From positions 275,116,848 to 275,180,847 of the forward strand of contig OY986435.1 of assembly GCA_963920525.1 (NCBI GenBank): DNA of 64,000 bases, written 5' to 3'. The translations under genes and the position numbers were made by a program. The notes beneath the pieces were generated by a model. The model was not told the origin of the DNA and made no database searches. It saw only the letters and a list, made by a program, of their open reading frames with translations. Source of the DNA: Dichetophora obliterata (Eukaryota > Arthropoda > Insecta > Diptera > Sciomyzidae). Shown piece after piece: positions 1 through 9,065 of the stretch; the first letter of the stretch is position 1, and each line of letters opens with the position of its first letter.

Positions 1-1398
1 ATCGATTTTATTTATGTCATTTTCGTTTATGTTTCTATTTTTATCGTAACACTCACTATTTTCTTTGTGTCGAAAGTTCACGTTTCCGTTTTCTATTTTG
101 ATATTAGCGTATCTTAAAATTTCCGTACCGATTATGATGTCTTCGGACATCCACTCATCATTAACAACATCAAAAGTTAGTTCGTAAGGTATTTCGTCAA
201 TAGAAACAGTAATTTTGAACCCGCCGATTGATGTATACACTGTTTGCCCAATACCTGATAGCAAAATACCGGCTCTTTCGAATTGCTTGTTCAGTTTTAA
301 AAACACTGAGTTTTTCATCAGGGATAATTGGCTTCCTGTATCAAATAATGAGTCAAAATAAGTATCATCTATTTTTATGTTTATATGTACGATTGGAGAA
401 GATACTCTATTTACTCTCGACGGATTAGAAATTGAATTTTTCGCCAAACAATTTCTTGACAAATGGCCAAAATCATTACAATTAAAGCATCGCGGACCTT
501 TTGCTTTATGAGGGCAATTAAATGAAGCATGTCCCTTTGCCCCACAAGTAACACAACGCTTTTGAGTTTGGATATCATGCGGTGGAGCAATTGCTTTTTG
601 AGTGCAACTTTCATTTTTAAACAATTGTGACGTAGAGCTTAATTTTTGCATTCGGTCATCATGTTTGAATTTATATTTTTGACGTTTCATTTCTTCATAT
701 ACTTTAAATTTGTATTTCAAGTCCTCGAAAGTTTTTGCCTCATATAAAATTGTTTTATTTTCAACACTATCGTTTATACCGGACACTATATATGAGAGTA
801 ATGATTCGTTGTCGACATTACCTCTATTTGCTATAAGTTTCATTTGGAACATGTATTCCAAATACGATTCATTGAAATTTTTGCGGCGCGACTCTAACTG
901 GCGATGAATTACTAAACTAGAAGTAGTTGTACCGAATTCGATTTCTAAATAAGATTTCAAATTTTTCCAATTATGAATATTTTTCTCAGATTCGACGGCT
1001 AATTTTGCGGCACCTTTTAGCAATTTTCTCGCATATAAATAACATTGGATATCATTCCACCCGCAAACCAATGATATGTCCTCAAACTCTTTGAGCCAAT
1101 CGCTAATATCTTTTGCACTTTCACCATTGAAATTTTCCAATGAGTCTTCTACGTCTTTAAATACAAAATTGTTTTGCGACATTTTTAATAAGTTTTTGAC
1201 TTTTTTAAGGTCACTGTCGTTTTCAGTCTCAGACAGGTTTTTGTTATCGTTTACCGTATTTGAGTTGAATACTTCTTTACACTTAGAATTTTCGGTTCCG
1301 TTACTAACCTCCCCGCTTACGCTTTCACAATCTTCGGAACCTTTTTCGTCTTCACTGTCTAGGTTTTCTTCAATTTCAACGCCTTTTAAAGATTTTTT
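1..1398 (-). CDS. LTR-retrotransposon gag-protease frame, partial at left edge
   Basis: This is an uninterrupted minus-strand frame of 466 codons; I checked every codon and found no stop between 1398 and the left edge, so pol should lie outside the window. The first in-frame ATG is at 1182 (codon 73). The upstream codons 1-72 are open, acidic and probably belong to gag, reached by a frame change near 1376-1398. Codons about 75-260 look like a retrotransposon capsid region (Retrotrans_gag type). Two CCHC zinc knuckles of the form CX2CX4HX4C lie at codons 282-295 and 304-317 and would bind RNA during particle assembly. An aspartic protease follows, with LFDTGS around codons 351-356 and the distal IIIGT motif at 421-425. 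Knuckles followed by protease in one frame, with a tRNA-Leu primer site, suggests Ty3/gypsy and perhaps the mdg3/blastopia-like group; the lineage is an inference and Bel/Pao is not excluded. The frame looks recently active because it is undamaged apart from the 5' frame break. Confidence 0.88.
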
Positions 1399-1525
1399 CT
1401 AAATCTGTCATCAAAGCTAGTCTTAATCTTTCCACTAAATCTTTTTTGAGTTTATAGCTGTAGGAAAGACCACGATCTTTTAATAAAGCCTGCAGTTGTC
1501 TCGTTGACAAACTTTCAAGATTCAT
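1376..1525 (-). CDS. gag N-terminal fragment, out of frame with the main gag frame
   Basis: A 49-codon open frame starts at the ATG at 1525-1523 and ends at a TGA at 1378-1376. Its product begins MNLESLSTRQL and is rich in Leu, Lys and Arg, resembling the SAP-like helical N-terminus found on some insect retrotransposon Gag proteins; that resemblance is by eye. It overlaps the main gag frame by 23 bases (1376-1398) and is offset by one base. The overlap contains A-runs, so the offset could be a one-base indel in this copy, a sequencing error in a homopolymer, or a programmed frameshift. It is too short to be a separate gene and is best read as the true 5' end of gag. Confidence 0.6.
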   Translation of the reverse strand: MNLESLSTRQLQALLKDRGLSYSYKLKKDLVERLRLALMTDLEKIFKRR

Positions 1526-1806
1526 TTGCTCGAAACATTTTGTGCAATACCAGGAACAAAAAAAAATATATATACTTATCGTTTAGCTATTTTTTTTTGT
1601 TCACTCTCTGCCTTTAACTTGTAGCCTCGATGTAGCGGCTTTTTTAATACGTTTAATTGTTGCTATGTAATATTTAACAAACGTGTAATTCTTATTTGCT
1701 TTTCGCCGAGCCACAAACAAAAATTAATTTGCACTTTTTGTTACTATGCAGTTTCGTTACTAAACACTTTAATTGAATGTTATACGGTTGCGATTTGGGT
1801 TTAAAT
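1526..1806 (-). other. Retrotransposon 5' leader between primer site and gag start
   Basis: This 281-bp AT-rich stretch separates the primer binding site from the gag ATG. It holds no open frame of note. By position it would carry packaging signals, but none can be identified by eye. Confidence 0.6.
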
Positions 1807-1820
1807 CACTTCTGACACCA
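1807..1820 (-). other. Primer binding site, tRNA-Leu type
   Basis: The plus strand reads CACTTCTGACACCA, which equals the 3' end of a fly tRNA-Leu (CAA) with its CCA tail, as I remember that tRNA. On the element strand the site therefore starts with TGG directly after the CA end of the LTR. This is where the tRNA would prime minus-strand DNA synthesis. The exact match covers 14 bases. Confidence 0.8.
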
Positions 1821-2229
1821 TGTGGGGGGTATAATCTTTTAGCTTTATGAAATTAAACGCATTCCGTTTAATTAAGTTTAACTATTTATTTTAATTCATT
1901 AGATAACGATTGGGTTTTTTTACTTTTGTTTTTAGTTAGAAGGAAAGTTAAAAAAAATCAAAACATAAAATTAAGCAATTATGTAATATAAAAAGAATTA
2001 ATAAAAAGTAAGCAGATCTCGTGTAGTTGCGTTTCGTTTCTTTCGTTGCGTGTTTCTTTCGTTTCTTTCGTTGCGCGTTACGTGACTTCTAATTGACCGA
2101 TCAAGACTAACTCTCTGACTAAAATGACTTTCTTATTCTTGTAAATTTGGGTAAGCGGTAGTTTTGCAGTTACTAATGTGATTGATGCTGTGACGGATCT
2201 AGGGTTATTTAAAGAGCATCAATCCCACA
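1821..2229 (-). mobile_element. 5' LTR (409 bp) of the minus-strand retrotransposon
   Basis: One boundary is fixed by the adjacent primer binding site. The LTR starts TGTGGG (1821-1826) and ends CCCACA (2224-2229), giving a perfect 6-bp terminal inverted repeat in the TG...CA form expected of LTRs. The DNA just outside (2230 onward) is TATAT, a plausible target duplication, but the other end of the element is off the window and cannot be compared. Inside are a 16-bp direct repeat, CGTTTCTTTCGTTGCG, at 2035-2050 and 2060-2075, and a 10-bp perfect inverted repeat, GATTGATGCT (2180-2189) with AGCATCAATC (2215-2224). Confidence 0.82.
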
Positions 2230-2230
2230 T

Positions 2231-3560
2231 ATATATTTAATTTTAGTTTATTTAATGTAATATAATTAGAAATAATGTTTGCATATAAGACAGAGTCTTT
2301 TGAATGCATTAAGCAGTTCAGAACAACAACTAGGTATAAACAACAGAAAAATAAATATAACTAAAAACTAACATTTAGTGATTTTACAAAAAATAATAAA
2401 TATTATAAACAACAGCAAGTCATATATTACAACAAGTATTGATTGAATTAAAAATTATTAGATATTCGATAAAAAAGAAAAAACTTATATTATTATTATT
2501 CTATTAGATAAAGAAATAGCAATTTTAGATAGATAAATAGTAGTATTAAGAAAATCATTTAAAAATTTCATACTTAAATTTGCGTTTGTTTTGGATAACT
2601 TTAATTTTTAGAGGTATCGAGCTCAAAATTATGATAGCGTTTACAAAGAAAAATCTGTGCGAATTTAAAAAATTATATGTCGGGATTATAAGGTTCATGT
2701 TTCTATTCGATCTGCAAAATTGTAACTTACCAAATAAGTATTTAGGCGTTTTAGTGCAAATCAAGTTATGCAAAATTATGCAGTTCCTAGCATCCAGATA
2801 ATTAAAAATTTTGCAACCAAGTATTTGATTACTAAAATGACTGACGCGGTCAAACTTTCTGAGGCCATAAACATATCTGACAGCGTTATTAAAAGCTTGT
2901 TGTAACTTTAGTTTGGATCTTTAATCAAGTTTACTATTCACAATATCTCAGTACGTAATGTCCTAGTGTCGACAGGTACAAATATTGCTGTCCATCTAAG
3001 GTTCCGAAGGGAATAGTAAGCCTAAGACAAAACCGAATTAATGTGATCCTCACAAGAAAGTGAGAATTTTATGTGGTATCAATGATTTTTATATTTATCA
3101 ACAAATCTTAGCCCTACACCACTTAGATAAATCGTTGGTATATCAGACAAAGAGTAACAAAGAGTAAGTAAGAAGATCGGTAAACAAATGACTTCAGCGG
3201 ATTAAGATTAAGCTTATTAGCTTTAGCCCATTTAATTATTCTGCTCAAATCTTCATTCTTCCTGAGACATAAATTATCAACCAGGCCAATAGGACTGGCA
3301 AAAACAATTGAAGATCATCAACATATGCATGCATGGTTACATAACGGCATTTGCTGAAGATATTATTTATGAACATTGAAAATTAAATGAGGACCAAGTA
3401 CTGAGCCTTAAGGAACCCCACAGAATAAGTAACAGAAAGCGGGCAATTTCCCAACCTATCTCTTTGAGATCTTCCCACTAGGTAACTATGTATTTTTTAA
3501 ACCTTGCAGTTTAAATTTATACTTTTCAAATGCTCATAATTAAAACTCTTCGGTACTAGA
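2231..3560 (-). pseudogene. Decayed non-LTR retrotransposon, reverse transcriptase to 3' end
   Basis: The minus strand carries pieces of a LINE-type reverse transcriptase in shifting frames. A segment reading GVP-stop-GSVLGP (3391-3420) matches the conserved GVPQGSVLGP motif with the Gln codon changed to TAA. A frame change leads to an FINNIF segment and then YVDD (3314-3325), the catalytic box that is usually YADD in this family. About 40 residues of RT thumb sequence follow in another frame. The 3' coding end is better kept (see 2555-2920). From 2555 down to about 2231 lies an AT-rich stretch that may be the 3' UTR and A-rich tail. The 5' end fades near 3510-3560. At least one stop and two or more frameshifts make it non-functional. 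Clade is not resolved; Jockey-, I- or CR1-like are possible. Confidence 0.82.
2555..2920 (-). pseudogene. C-terminal coding remnant of the non-LTR reverse transcriptase
   Basis: An open stretch of 121 codons ends at a TGA (2557-2555); upstream it is cut by an in-frame TAA (2923-2921). It contains NNAVRYVYGLRKFDRVSHFS near its start, then LGC, NYLDARN, TPKYLF, a basic CRSNRN segment, IPTYN and SIPLKIK. This succession is typical of the region after the RT domain in LINE ORF2 proteins, where NN-VR-VYGL and the Trp-Asn-Ser-Leu-Pro-like block recur; here the usual Trp-Asn is lost. There is no sign of a zinc knuckle. The natural start of the protein lies far upstream, so no start codon is assigned. 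Confidence 0.75.
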
Positions 3561-3590
3561 AATTAAATCAAAAGAAATATTGCAGCCTCC

Positions 3591-3631
3591 ATTTTAGCTT
3601 TTTGGTGTAAATTTTAGCTTTTTTGGTTTAA
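3591..3631. repeat. 20-bp tandem duplication
   Basis: ATTTTAGCTTTTTGGTGTAA (3591-3610) is followed directly by a second copy with one extra T and one substitution (3611-3631). Short local duplication; no function apparent. Confidence 0.75.
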
Positions 3632-3960
3632 ATTTAAGTACAATTGTGTATTACTTTTGGTTTTCAATACAATTTATACTAAATTCTAGTACATCTGGAT
3701 ACTACATTTGGATTAAGACCCGTAAAAAGTTAGCCTGGCGATGCTTCTACTTAATATAAAGCGATCCGGTTCATATGTTTGTTTTTCGCGCTTTTTATGT
3801 ATAGGCCAATAGCCCGGTGGTTAGAGTAGTGAGTTTCCAAACTGAATGTGGTGCGTTCGAGTCTCGCTGTGATTGTTTTTTTTTTCATATTTTAATCCAA
3901 GATTTTACTAAATTTTATACCAAAGCTGTATAAAAACCATTTTTTAGATTTGAAACCAAT
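3623..3960. repeat. Imperfect inverted repeat enclosing a tRNA-like unit
   Basis: Left arm 3623-3716 and right arm 3892-3960 can be aligned as reverse complements. The inner ends pair exactly as TTGGATTAA (3708-3716) with TTAATCCAA (3892-3900). Further out, shared blocks of the TGGTTTT, TATA and AAATT(C)TAGTA type and an outer TTGGTTT block line up with gaps. Identity is moderate and some of it could be AT-rich coincidence. Could be an old short inverted-repeat element carrying a Pol III unit. Confidence 0.4.
3803..3885 (+). ncRNA. tRNA-like Pol III unit (SINE head or tRNA pseudogene)
   Basis: An A-box-like TAGCCCGGTGG (3810-3820) is followed 34 bp later by a B-box-like GTTCGAGTC (3855-3863), the spacing of an internal Pol III promoter. 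The T loop reads TTCGAGT and its stem pairs at four of five positions. The D stem is weak, the anticodon arm does not fold as a normal 5-bp stem with 7-base loop, and the acceptor pairs only partly, so it is not a working tRNA. A run of ten T (3876-3885) directly after the body would terminate Pol III. A degenerate tRNA gene and a tRNA-derived SINE head are both possible; multiple genomic copies would favour the SINE. Confidence 0.6.
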
Positions 3961-5539
3961 GCCATTGACTTATATGTTGTACAGAAAAGTATAACTTCTA
4001 GTACAAGATTTCTAACAGTGCAGCCTAACCGCCGTGCTAGCAAAAACCAAAGTACAAAAAAGGTCCTACAAAATAAGAAAAACTAAATTTCTATATGCAA
4101 TTAAAGATAAAGGACATTTTTTATTATTTCAAATGCATGTTTTAAAATATGTCTTTTTTACTTATTCCCAAAATTTGGTCTAAGACTATTATAAAATAAG
4201 AATTTTATGACCACTTTTCTGAAACATATTTTGACGAAAATGCGAAAATTAATATGAAAACTACCTTGCAGTCCAAGGCATCGTGCACGAAAATGTCATG
4301 CTGATTTCTTTAAGAAACTTACTGCATAGGATACATTTGTCGATAATTCTTTAACAAGTCTATCTTGTTTTCATGCATTGAAAGCTTTAAAACAGTGCAC
4401 GAATTTGGTACTTTTACAATATATGAGATTTTCTTCAAGGAAATGTATGACTGAATCAGCATGTTTCGTCAAAGAAGAAGAAAAATCGTTCATGATTCGT
4501 TAAAAATTCTTTTATGAATAGGACTACTGGGTAGCAAGCCCGACAGACGTTTTCCTGTCCCAATTCTCTGAATTTTTTTGTGATCGTTTTGTGCCCCATT
4601 CGAGCACATATGGCATTCCTTTCCATTTAAAACTTCAATGCATGACGATCAAAACCATCTGATACATAGTAAATATTTTATTGATAAATGGGCGGTAAAC
4701 GTAAGCTTGGTAGCATTTATATGTATAGTGGCCGCAACATTGACCCAAAGTACCTAAATATCAATTAAAATGTTAAAAAAAAATCAACTTTTTTAATTCA
4801 ATTTCCCTTATTTAGACTGAATTTAAAGAGATTGAGTGAACTTTTTAGTATAAAATGTACGATATTTTAATATTTGGAAATATTTACAGTATTAACTATA
4901 TACGGCGCAATAAGGAAAATTTCTATTTTTTAGTAAAAAATCTGTTAAACAGTCATAAATATAAATAAAAACAACTTTTGTTTTAAAATAAGTACTATAT
5001 TTATTAAAATTTTTGCAAATTATTTTTTGTTGATATAAAGATTTACATATTTCAGGGAATATACCATTGCTTTTCATATAATAATTCATGTTTAATGTAG
5101 TTCAATAACTCACCAAAAAGTTTATACTTTTTTGTTAAATAGTAACACTTTTTATTAAAATTTAGTCATTTCATAATATACTATATTAAAAATGTAGCAA
5201 AACAAAAACTGCTGCCAAATGCAAAACCACGCGTTGCAACTAAAAATGAAAAATAACTGTTGATTGATTTACTTTCTAACTGAAAAGTTAAAGTTATTTG
5301 GAATGCTCATGAGTCATTTATAAGAATTACGTTTTAATTTGTTCTCTTTGAGTTATTTTCTAGAGCTATTTCTAAATAATGCAGATCTACATCTATAAAT
5401 AAGTAGCATGTTTTTATTACGATTGGACAAAAAATGGGGAGTATAAAAAGTAAAATAAAAAACCTTTTATTACAATTAGACATTGTTCACATATCATGGC
5501 AGATGAATTCAGGTTGCATACTTCCAAAGATTGTCCTTG
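3961..5539. other. AT-rich stretch with no recognised feature
   Basis: Both strands were read for coding similarity. The minus strand between about 4020 and 4660 gives short open pieces separated by stops that could be an old transposon frame, but I recognise no domain. The rest is AT-rich with many stops. A 66-codon minus-strand open frame at 4892-5089 is composed almost wholly of AT-rich codons and has no recognised similarity. Confidence 0.5.
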
Positions 5540-6110
5540 TGATTTATTAAGTATTACAAATGCAAGACAAACTAGAAATTGAATGCGTTTTTACTCGAAA
5601 GGTAAATCGGTTGGAGTCAGTGACATTTTCGGAATGGGCAATTCCTTGCCGTTGAATGTACGTTGGAGTATTATTGAGTTGCTTCACGACCAATCTTGCT
5701 GTATTTTATAGTTTCGGTTGATTGAGGTTACGGAGCATGATGAAAATAGGTCTAACCTTCAATAGTAAATTATGAGGTGGTAATCCTGGAGAATCCAATG
5801 ATTTGAATGAACTCAACTGTCCAGTAATTGGGAAATTCAAATCATTGACATCCTTATTTTTCATCATTGTGAAATGACATGAATTCGGCGGGAACGATAT
5901 TAATCCAGTAGAAACGTCGACTGGTATTTCTCCATTGCAAATCGTCAACAATTGGTTTGTCAAAATCTCGTCCTACGAATCGTTTTGCAACGAAACTCAC
6001 ATATTCGTCGTCAACCGCAGCTTGTTTACAGAACTGCACATTAGAGTGGGCCTTATATGTATAGGGAAAATTTCTAGGCACTTCATTGAGCAAGACAGAA
6101 GCTCAAACTG
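5540..6110 (-). pseudogene. Helitron Rep/helicase remnant (PIF1-like C-terminal helicase part)
   Basis: The minus strand reads NQLLTICNGEIPVDVSTGLI (from about 5963), then KNKDVNDLNF, a shortened linker, LPPHNLLLKV, IMLRNLNQPKL, a stop where Cys-Asn is usually seen, then TARLVVKQL. These blocks, in this order, match the end of the PIF1-type helicase of eukaryotic Helitrons, where LPPH-L-LKVG-PIMLLRNLNP is highly conserved. Further down (about 5590) a FRVK-like block corresponds to the FKR-QFP segment before the last helicase motif. Upstream (about 5964-6100) the product is less clear. The piece lacks the Walker motifs, carries a stop (5706-5708) and length changes, and is dead. Helitrons move by rolling-circle replication; no CTRR terminus with hairpin was found nearby. 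Confidence 0.75.
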
Positions 6111-6277
6111 TTATAATTGATGAAAAAAAATTTGTGTAAAATTTAGCAAGATCGGCTTAAAGTCTGCACAAGTACCTATATAAAAATAAAATTGTTAATT
6201 ATTTTTATTTTCAACTCATATTGGAATAAGACAAAATTAAAGATTTCATTGTTTTTCGCCAAAATTTTTCTGTTTTA

Positions 6278-6830
6278 TTAGGGTATCGAATTTCTTGAAA
6301 ACCTCAGGGTAATATATATCTTTTTCGAATTCTCCGATATAAGTATCATTTTCGAGTAAGCTTGGTGCGCTGATTTCTAAAATCATATTTTTTTTAGCAA
6401 CACCAGTTTTTGAGATAAGCTTCACTCAAATCTACAAGTTGCAGTTAAAAGTTTTTACATTTTTTAATGTTTGTTTAAATGAACAAAAAAATTATTACAA
6501 TAACAAAATTACAAGAACAAAAATTATTATAATAAGAAAAAAAAACAAAAACTCTTAAGATTGTTTATCTTGAAAATATTGCATGCCAAAAACAATAAAC
6601 ATTGGTTGAACAAATTTTTATATAAAAATTTCACCGAATTTTTCACTGAACGATTTCACTGAAGTTTATCTCAAAAACTATTGCTGATAGAAAAAAAGTA
6701 GTGTTGTTTTCGACATCAGCGCAGCAAACTTTGTAGAAAATGATTCTCATATCGCTGTAAAATTCAAAAGAGATAAATTTTGTCGCCTCTGATATTCAAG
6801 TAATTTTAGGCAAATACCTTGATTACACCT
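6278..6830. repeat. Imperfect palindrome with arms of about 160-185 bp
   Basis: Left arm about 6278-6440 and right arm about 6645-6830 align as reverse complements through most of their length. Clear anchors are GGTGCGCTGAT (6364-6374) against ATCAGCGCAGC (6715-6725), and AGTTTTTGAGATAAGCTTC (6405-6423) against 6661-6679 with one mismatch. Blocks around TATCATTTTCGA and CTTTTTCGAATT also pair with their partners near 6740-6780. The spacer is about 200 bp and AT-rich. It may be a foldback or MITE-like element; if transcribed it would form a long hairpin RNA. Confidence 0.62.
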
Positions 6831-7127
6831 CAAAATGTTGGCAAATAACAAAAAAAACTTTCATCGACACTTTGGTCGTGGAATGACAGGAGTGTCAGAG
6901 TGTCAGAAATTTCCTACCAGCAGAATCATTGCCACCGCAAGAACGTCTCGTATTACTGCGCAGATCTTTTATAGTCCGATCGAGTGCCTCCAATGCTCGT
7001 TTTTGTCGCCACAATTATGATAATTTTACAACTCACCAACACTTTAACCGTTGCGAAATTCTTTGAAATATTGCATGTCGGTTCTTCAGTCAGTTCGACA
7101 TTCAACGGCTAATGGTAAGATATAAAA

Positions 7128-7600
7128 GAGTTTTTTCAGTTTTGTAAAAGATTTGTTCTATAGCGCTCTATGGTGCTTCTCTAATTTTCTTGCGTTAAAA
7201 AATTCGACAAACCCAAAAAAAAGTACACAATTAAATCGGAAGATTTGTTCTCGAGTAATGCGCGGTTAAACGTATGTTAATGCGTCGTCTAGTGTTCAAG
7301 ATGGATCAAAATAAAAAGTCATTAAACACTCACCGTATCTCAGAACTGCTATATATAAATTTGAGCAGATTAGGAGCTTCTCGCAGTTTTATACAGTATA
7401 CAGTATTTAGCATTTCAAGATAGTGTTAAGGATGGATTAAAAAAAACATCAAACCCTAACCGTACCCAAAAATTATTATATACAAATTTTTAAGTTAATC
7501 GTATGAGCCGTTAAAGTGTTTTTTGCAGTTTTTTGTAAACAATACGTACTAGAGCGCCTTCTGGTGTTTTTCCAATTTTCTTGAAATAAAAACTTTCCTT
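7128..7600. repeat. Diverged tandem repeats (about 131 and 390 bp spacing)
   Basis: GTGTTCAAGATGGATCAAAA (7292) recurs in diverged form at 7423 (GTGTTAAGGATGGATTAAAA), a spacing of 131 bp, and similarity continues through the ACCGTA and TATATA blocks. A second pair of similar blocks lies about 390 bp apart: GTTTTTTCAGTTTTGTAAA at about 7130 and GTTTTTTGCAGTTTTTTGTA at about 7520, both followed by AGCGC(T/C)(T/C)T and TGGTG then AATTTTCTTG. These look like remnants of an old tandem or transposon-derived repeat. Confidence 0.6.
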
Positions 7601-8293
7601 GGGTGGAGACGAACGCAACAAAAAAAATAAGCTCGATTCGGACCAGAGAACTGCAAAGAGTATCCGACCGAATTCGGGTACTCAAATCATAACCGAGTGT
7701 CTTGCTGTTCTCAACTCTATCCATACTCAATAAATGTGTAAAATACTTATAGGCATTCGGCTCATTAGCATTTTTTCGGGTATAAGTACATTCTTATATC
7801 CGATAGCGGCGTGATCCGATCCACTTCGAGCCGTTTTCAATAAGTGCGTTGAGTCAGTTTATTACAAAGGCGCTCGATCCGAATGTATTTTGAGTGTACT
7901 CTGAGTACTGCTCCTTCTCTGCCAACGTTTCTTAGCGTTAGTTAGTTTTTTTGTACGTATGCACTTTTCGTTAGTACTTGTCTGCAGGCCATGTGAGCTC
8001 TCATTTTTTGTTTGTTTTTTCTCGAAAATTCGTTCTTGGTATTTTATTCTTACACTCTAAGGAGAAGAAAACAACAACAATGCTTGTGATTTTGGTTTGT
8101 TAGATATAAACAAAAATAAAACAAAATCCATGGCGAATAATAAGGTAGGGTAAGTAGCTGTGACAAGACCTATTGTTAATGTCAAAGTGTGCTTTAGAGT
8201 TTCCAGTTTTCTTTATTAATGTTACTTTTGGGATAAACACTTGGAAAAGGAATTATATGAAGGGTGAATAATATGAAATGAGGATATATTATA
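7601..8293. other. Less AT-rich stretch, possible promoter or 5' exon, unproven
   Basis: Between about 7610 and 7960 the base composition is more balanced, with CCGATAGCGGCGTGATCCG at 7800-7818. An initiator-like TCAGTT occurs at 7854-7859. An ATG with a good context (8130-8132) is followed after 18 bases by a consensus 5' splice site, GTAAGT (8150-8155). No downstream exon can be recognised, so no gene is called. Confidence 0.25.
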
Positions 8294-8500
8294 AGACTGT
8301 GTGTCAAAAGGAAACTTTTCACTCGTGGTAGGATAGAAAATATCAAGTTGAATAAAATTTGTGTGAGTTGAAATAAATTTGTCTTTTTTTGCTGTGTCAA
8401 ATAGACCATGTTGTTTTTAAATTTTGACTATTCACATTTCGGTCGTGTTTTAGCGCAAACATTTTATTTTATTTGCATTCTATTCAATTTGCGACATTTA

Positions 8501-8564
8501 TAATTCGAGTGCTTGTACTTGCAACTTATTTCGTAAACTTGTAATATTGTTAATTTAAAAACTT
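8501..8564 (+). repeat. Inner inverted-repeat arm, left
   Basis: TAATTCGAGTGCTTGTACTT and the following bases match the reverse complement of 9001-9065 with about two substitutions and a one-base length change. This is far better preserved than the DNA between it and the element end. Confidence 0.9.
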
Positions 8565-8583
8565 AGTTTGTGTGTGATTGTGA

Positions 8584-8860
8584 GTGGGCCAACGATCTCC
8601 CGGTGCATCAGCAAGTGCAGCAAAGTTAAATTGGCTTTTTTTGCTGGCGAACGTTCTCCAATTGCCACCACCAGCAGCACAAGCAAGTGCAGTGCAAAAT
8701 TTCTTGCTAGCCAACATCCTCCAAGTGCCATCACCAGCAGCACAAGCAAGTGGAGCGCAAATTTCGTAATTCTTTTGCTTGCTAACGTTCTCCGAGATTC
8801 GCCACGAGCAGCACCAGCAAGTTCAGTACAATTCAATTGACTGGTCAACTCTCCAATATT
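8584..8860. repeat. Minisatellite, about five units of 59-71 bp
   Basis: The block AACGATCTCC (8591) recurs as AACGTTCTCC (8650), AACATCCTCC (8713), AACGTTCTCC (8784) and TCAACTCTCC (8845). Between these blocks are repeated CACCAGCAGCACAAGCAAGTG-like segments. The repeats keep two plus-strand frames and one minus-strand frame open for 60-97 codons, which explains open frames here without requiring a gene. Confidence 0.82.
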
Positions 8861-9000
8861 TCAGAAGCACCATTTCATCATGACTCAAGCGCAGAGGCAA
8901 ATTTCTGCCATTATACTCCGGCGTGAATTAAATAAATTGAAAGCGGAGAATTTGCGTTTCCTTTAGTTTTTTTTTTATTTTCATTATTTTGTTATTTTTT

Positions 9001-9065
9001 AAGTTTTTTAAGTTTACAATATTACAAGTTTACGAAATAAGTTGCAAGTACAAGCACTCGAATTA
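9001..9065 (-). repeat. Inner inverted-repeat arm, right
   Basis: Reverse complement of 8501-8564. Ends with CAAGCACTCGAATTA. Together with the left arm it brackets the minisatellite core with a 436-bp spacer. Confidence 0.9.

Noticed and set aside
411..614. Minus-strand 67-codon frame over the zinc-knuckle region
   Set aside because: Shadow of the gag frame, which in its own register shows both CCHC knuckles.
2580..2801. Plus-strand 73-codon open frame
   Set aside because: It is antisense to the LINE C-terminal coding remnant, which has recognisable family motifs.
3803..3875. Functional tRNA gene
   Set aside because: The D, anticodon and acceptor arms do not pair properly; only the Pol III boxes and T arm are kept.
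5935..6120. Plus-strand 61-codon open frame
   Set aside because: Antisense to the Helitron helicase remnant and without similarity of its own.
8555..8848. Overlapping open frames on both strands with Ala/Leu-rich repeated peptides
   Set aside because: The minisatellite core, with less AT-rich units, keeps frames open on both strands at once; real coding would favour one frame.
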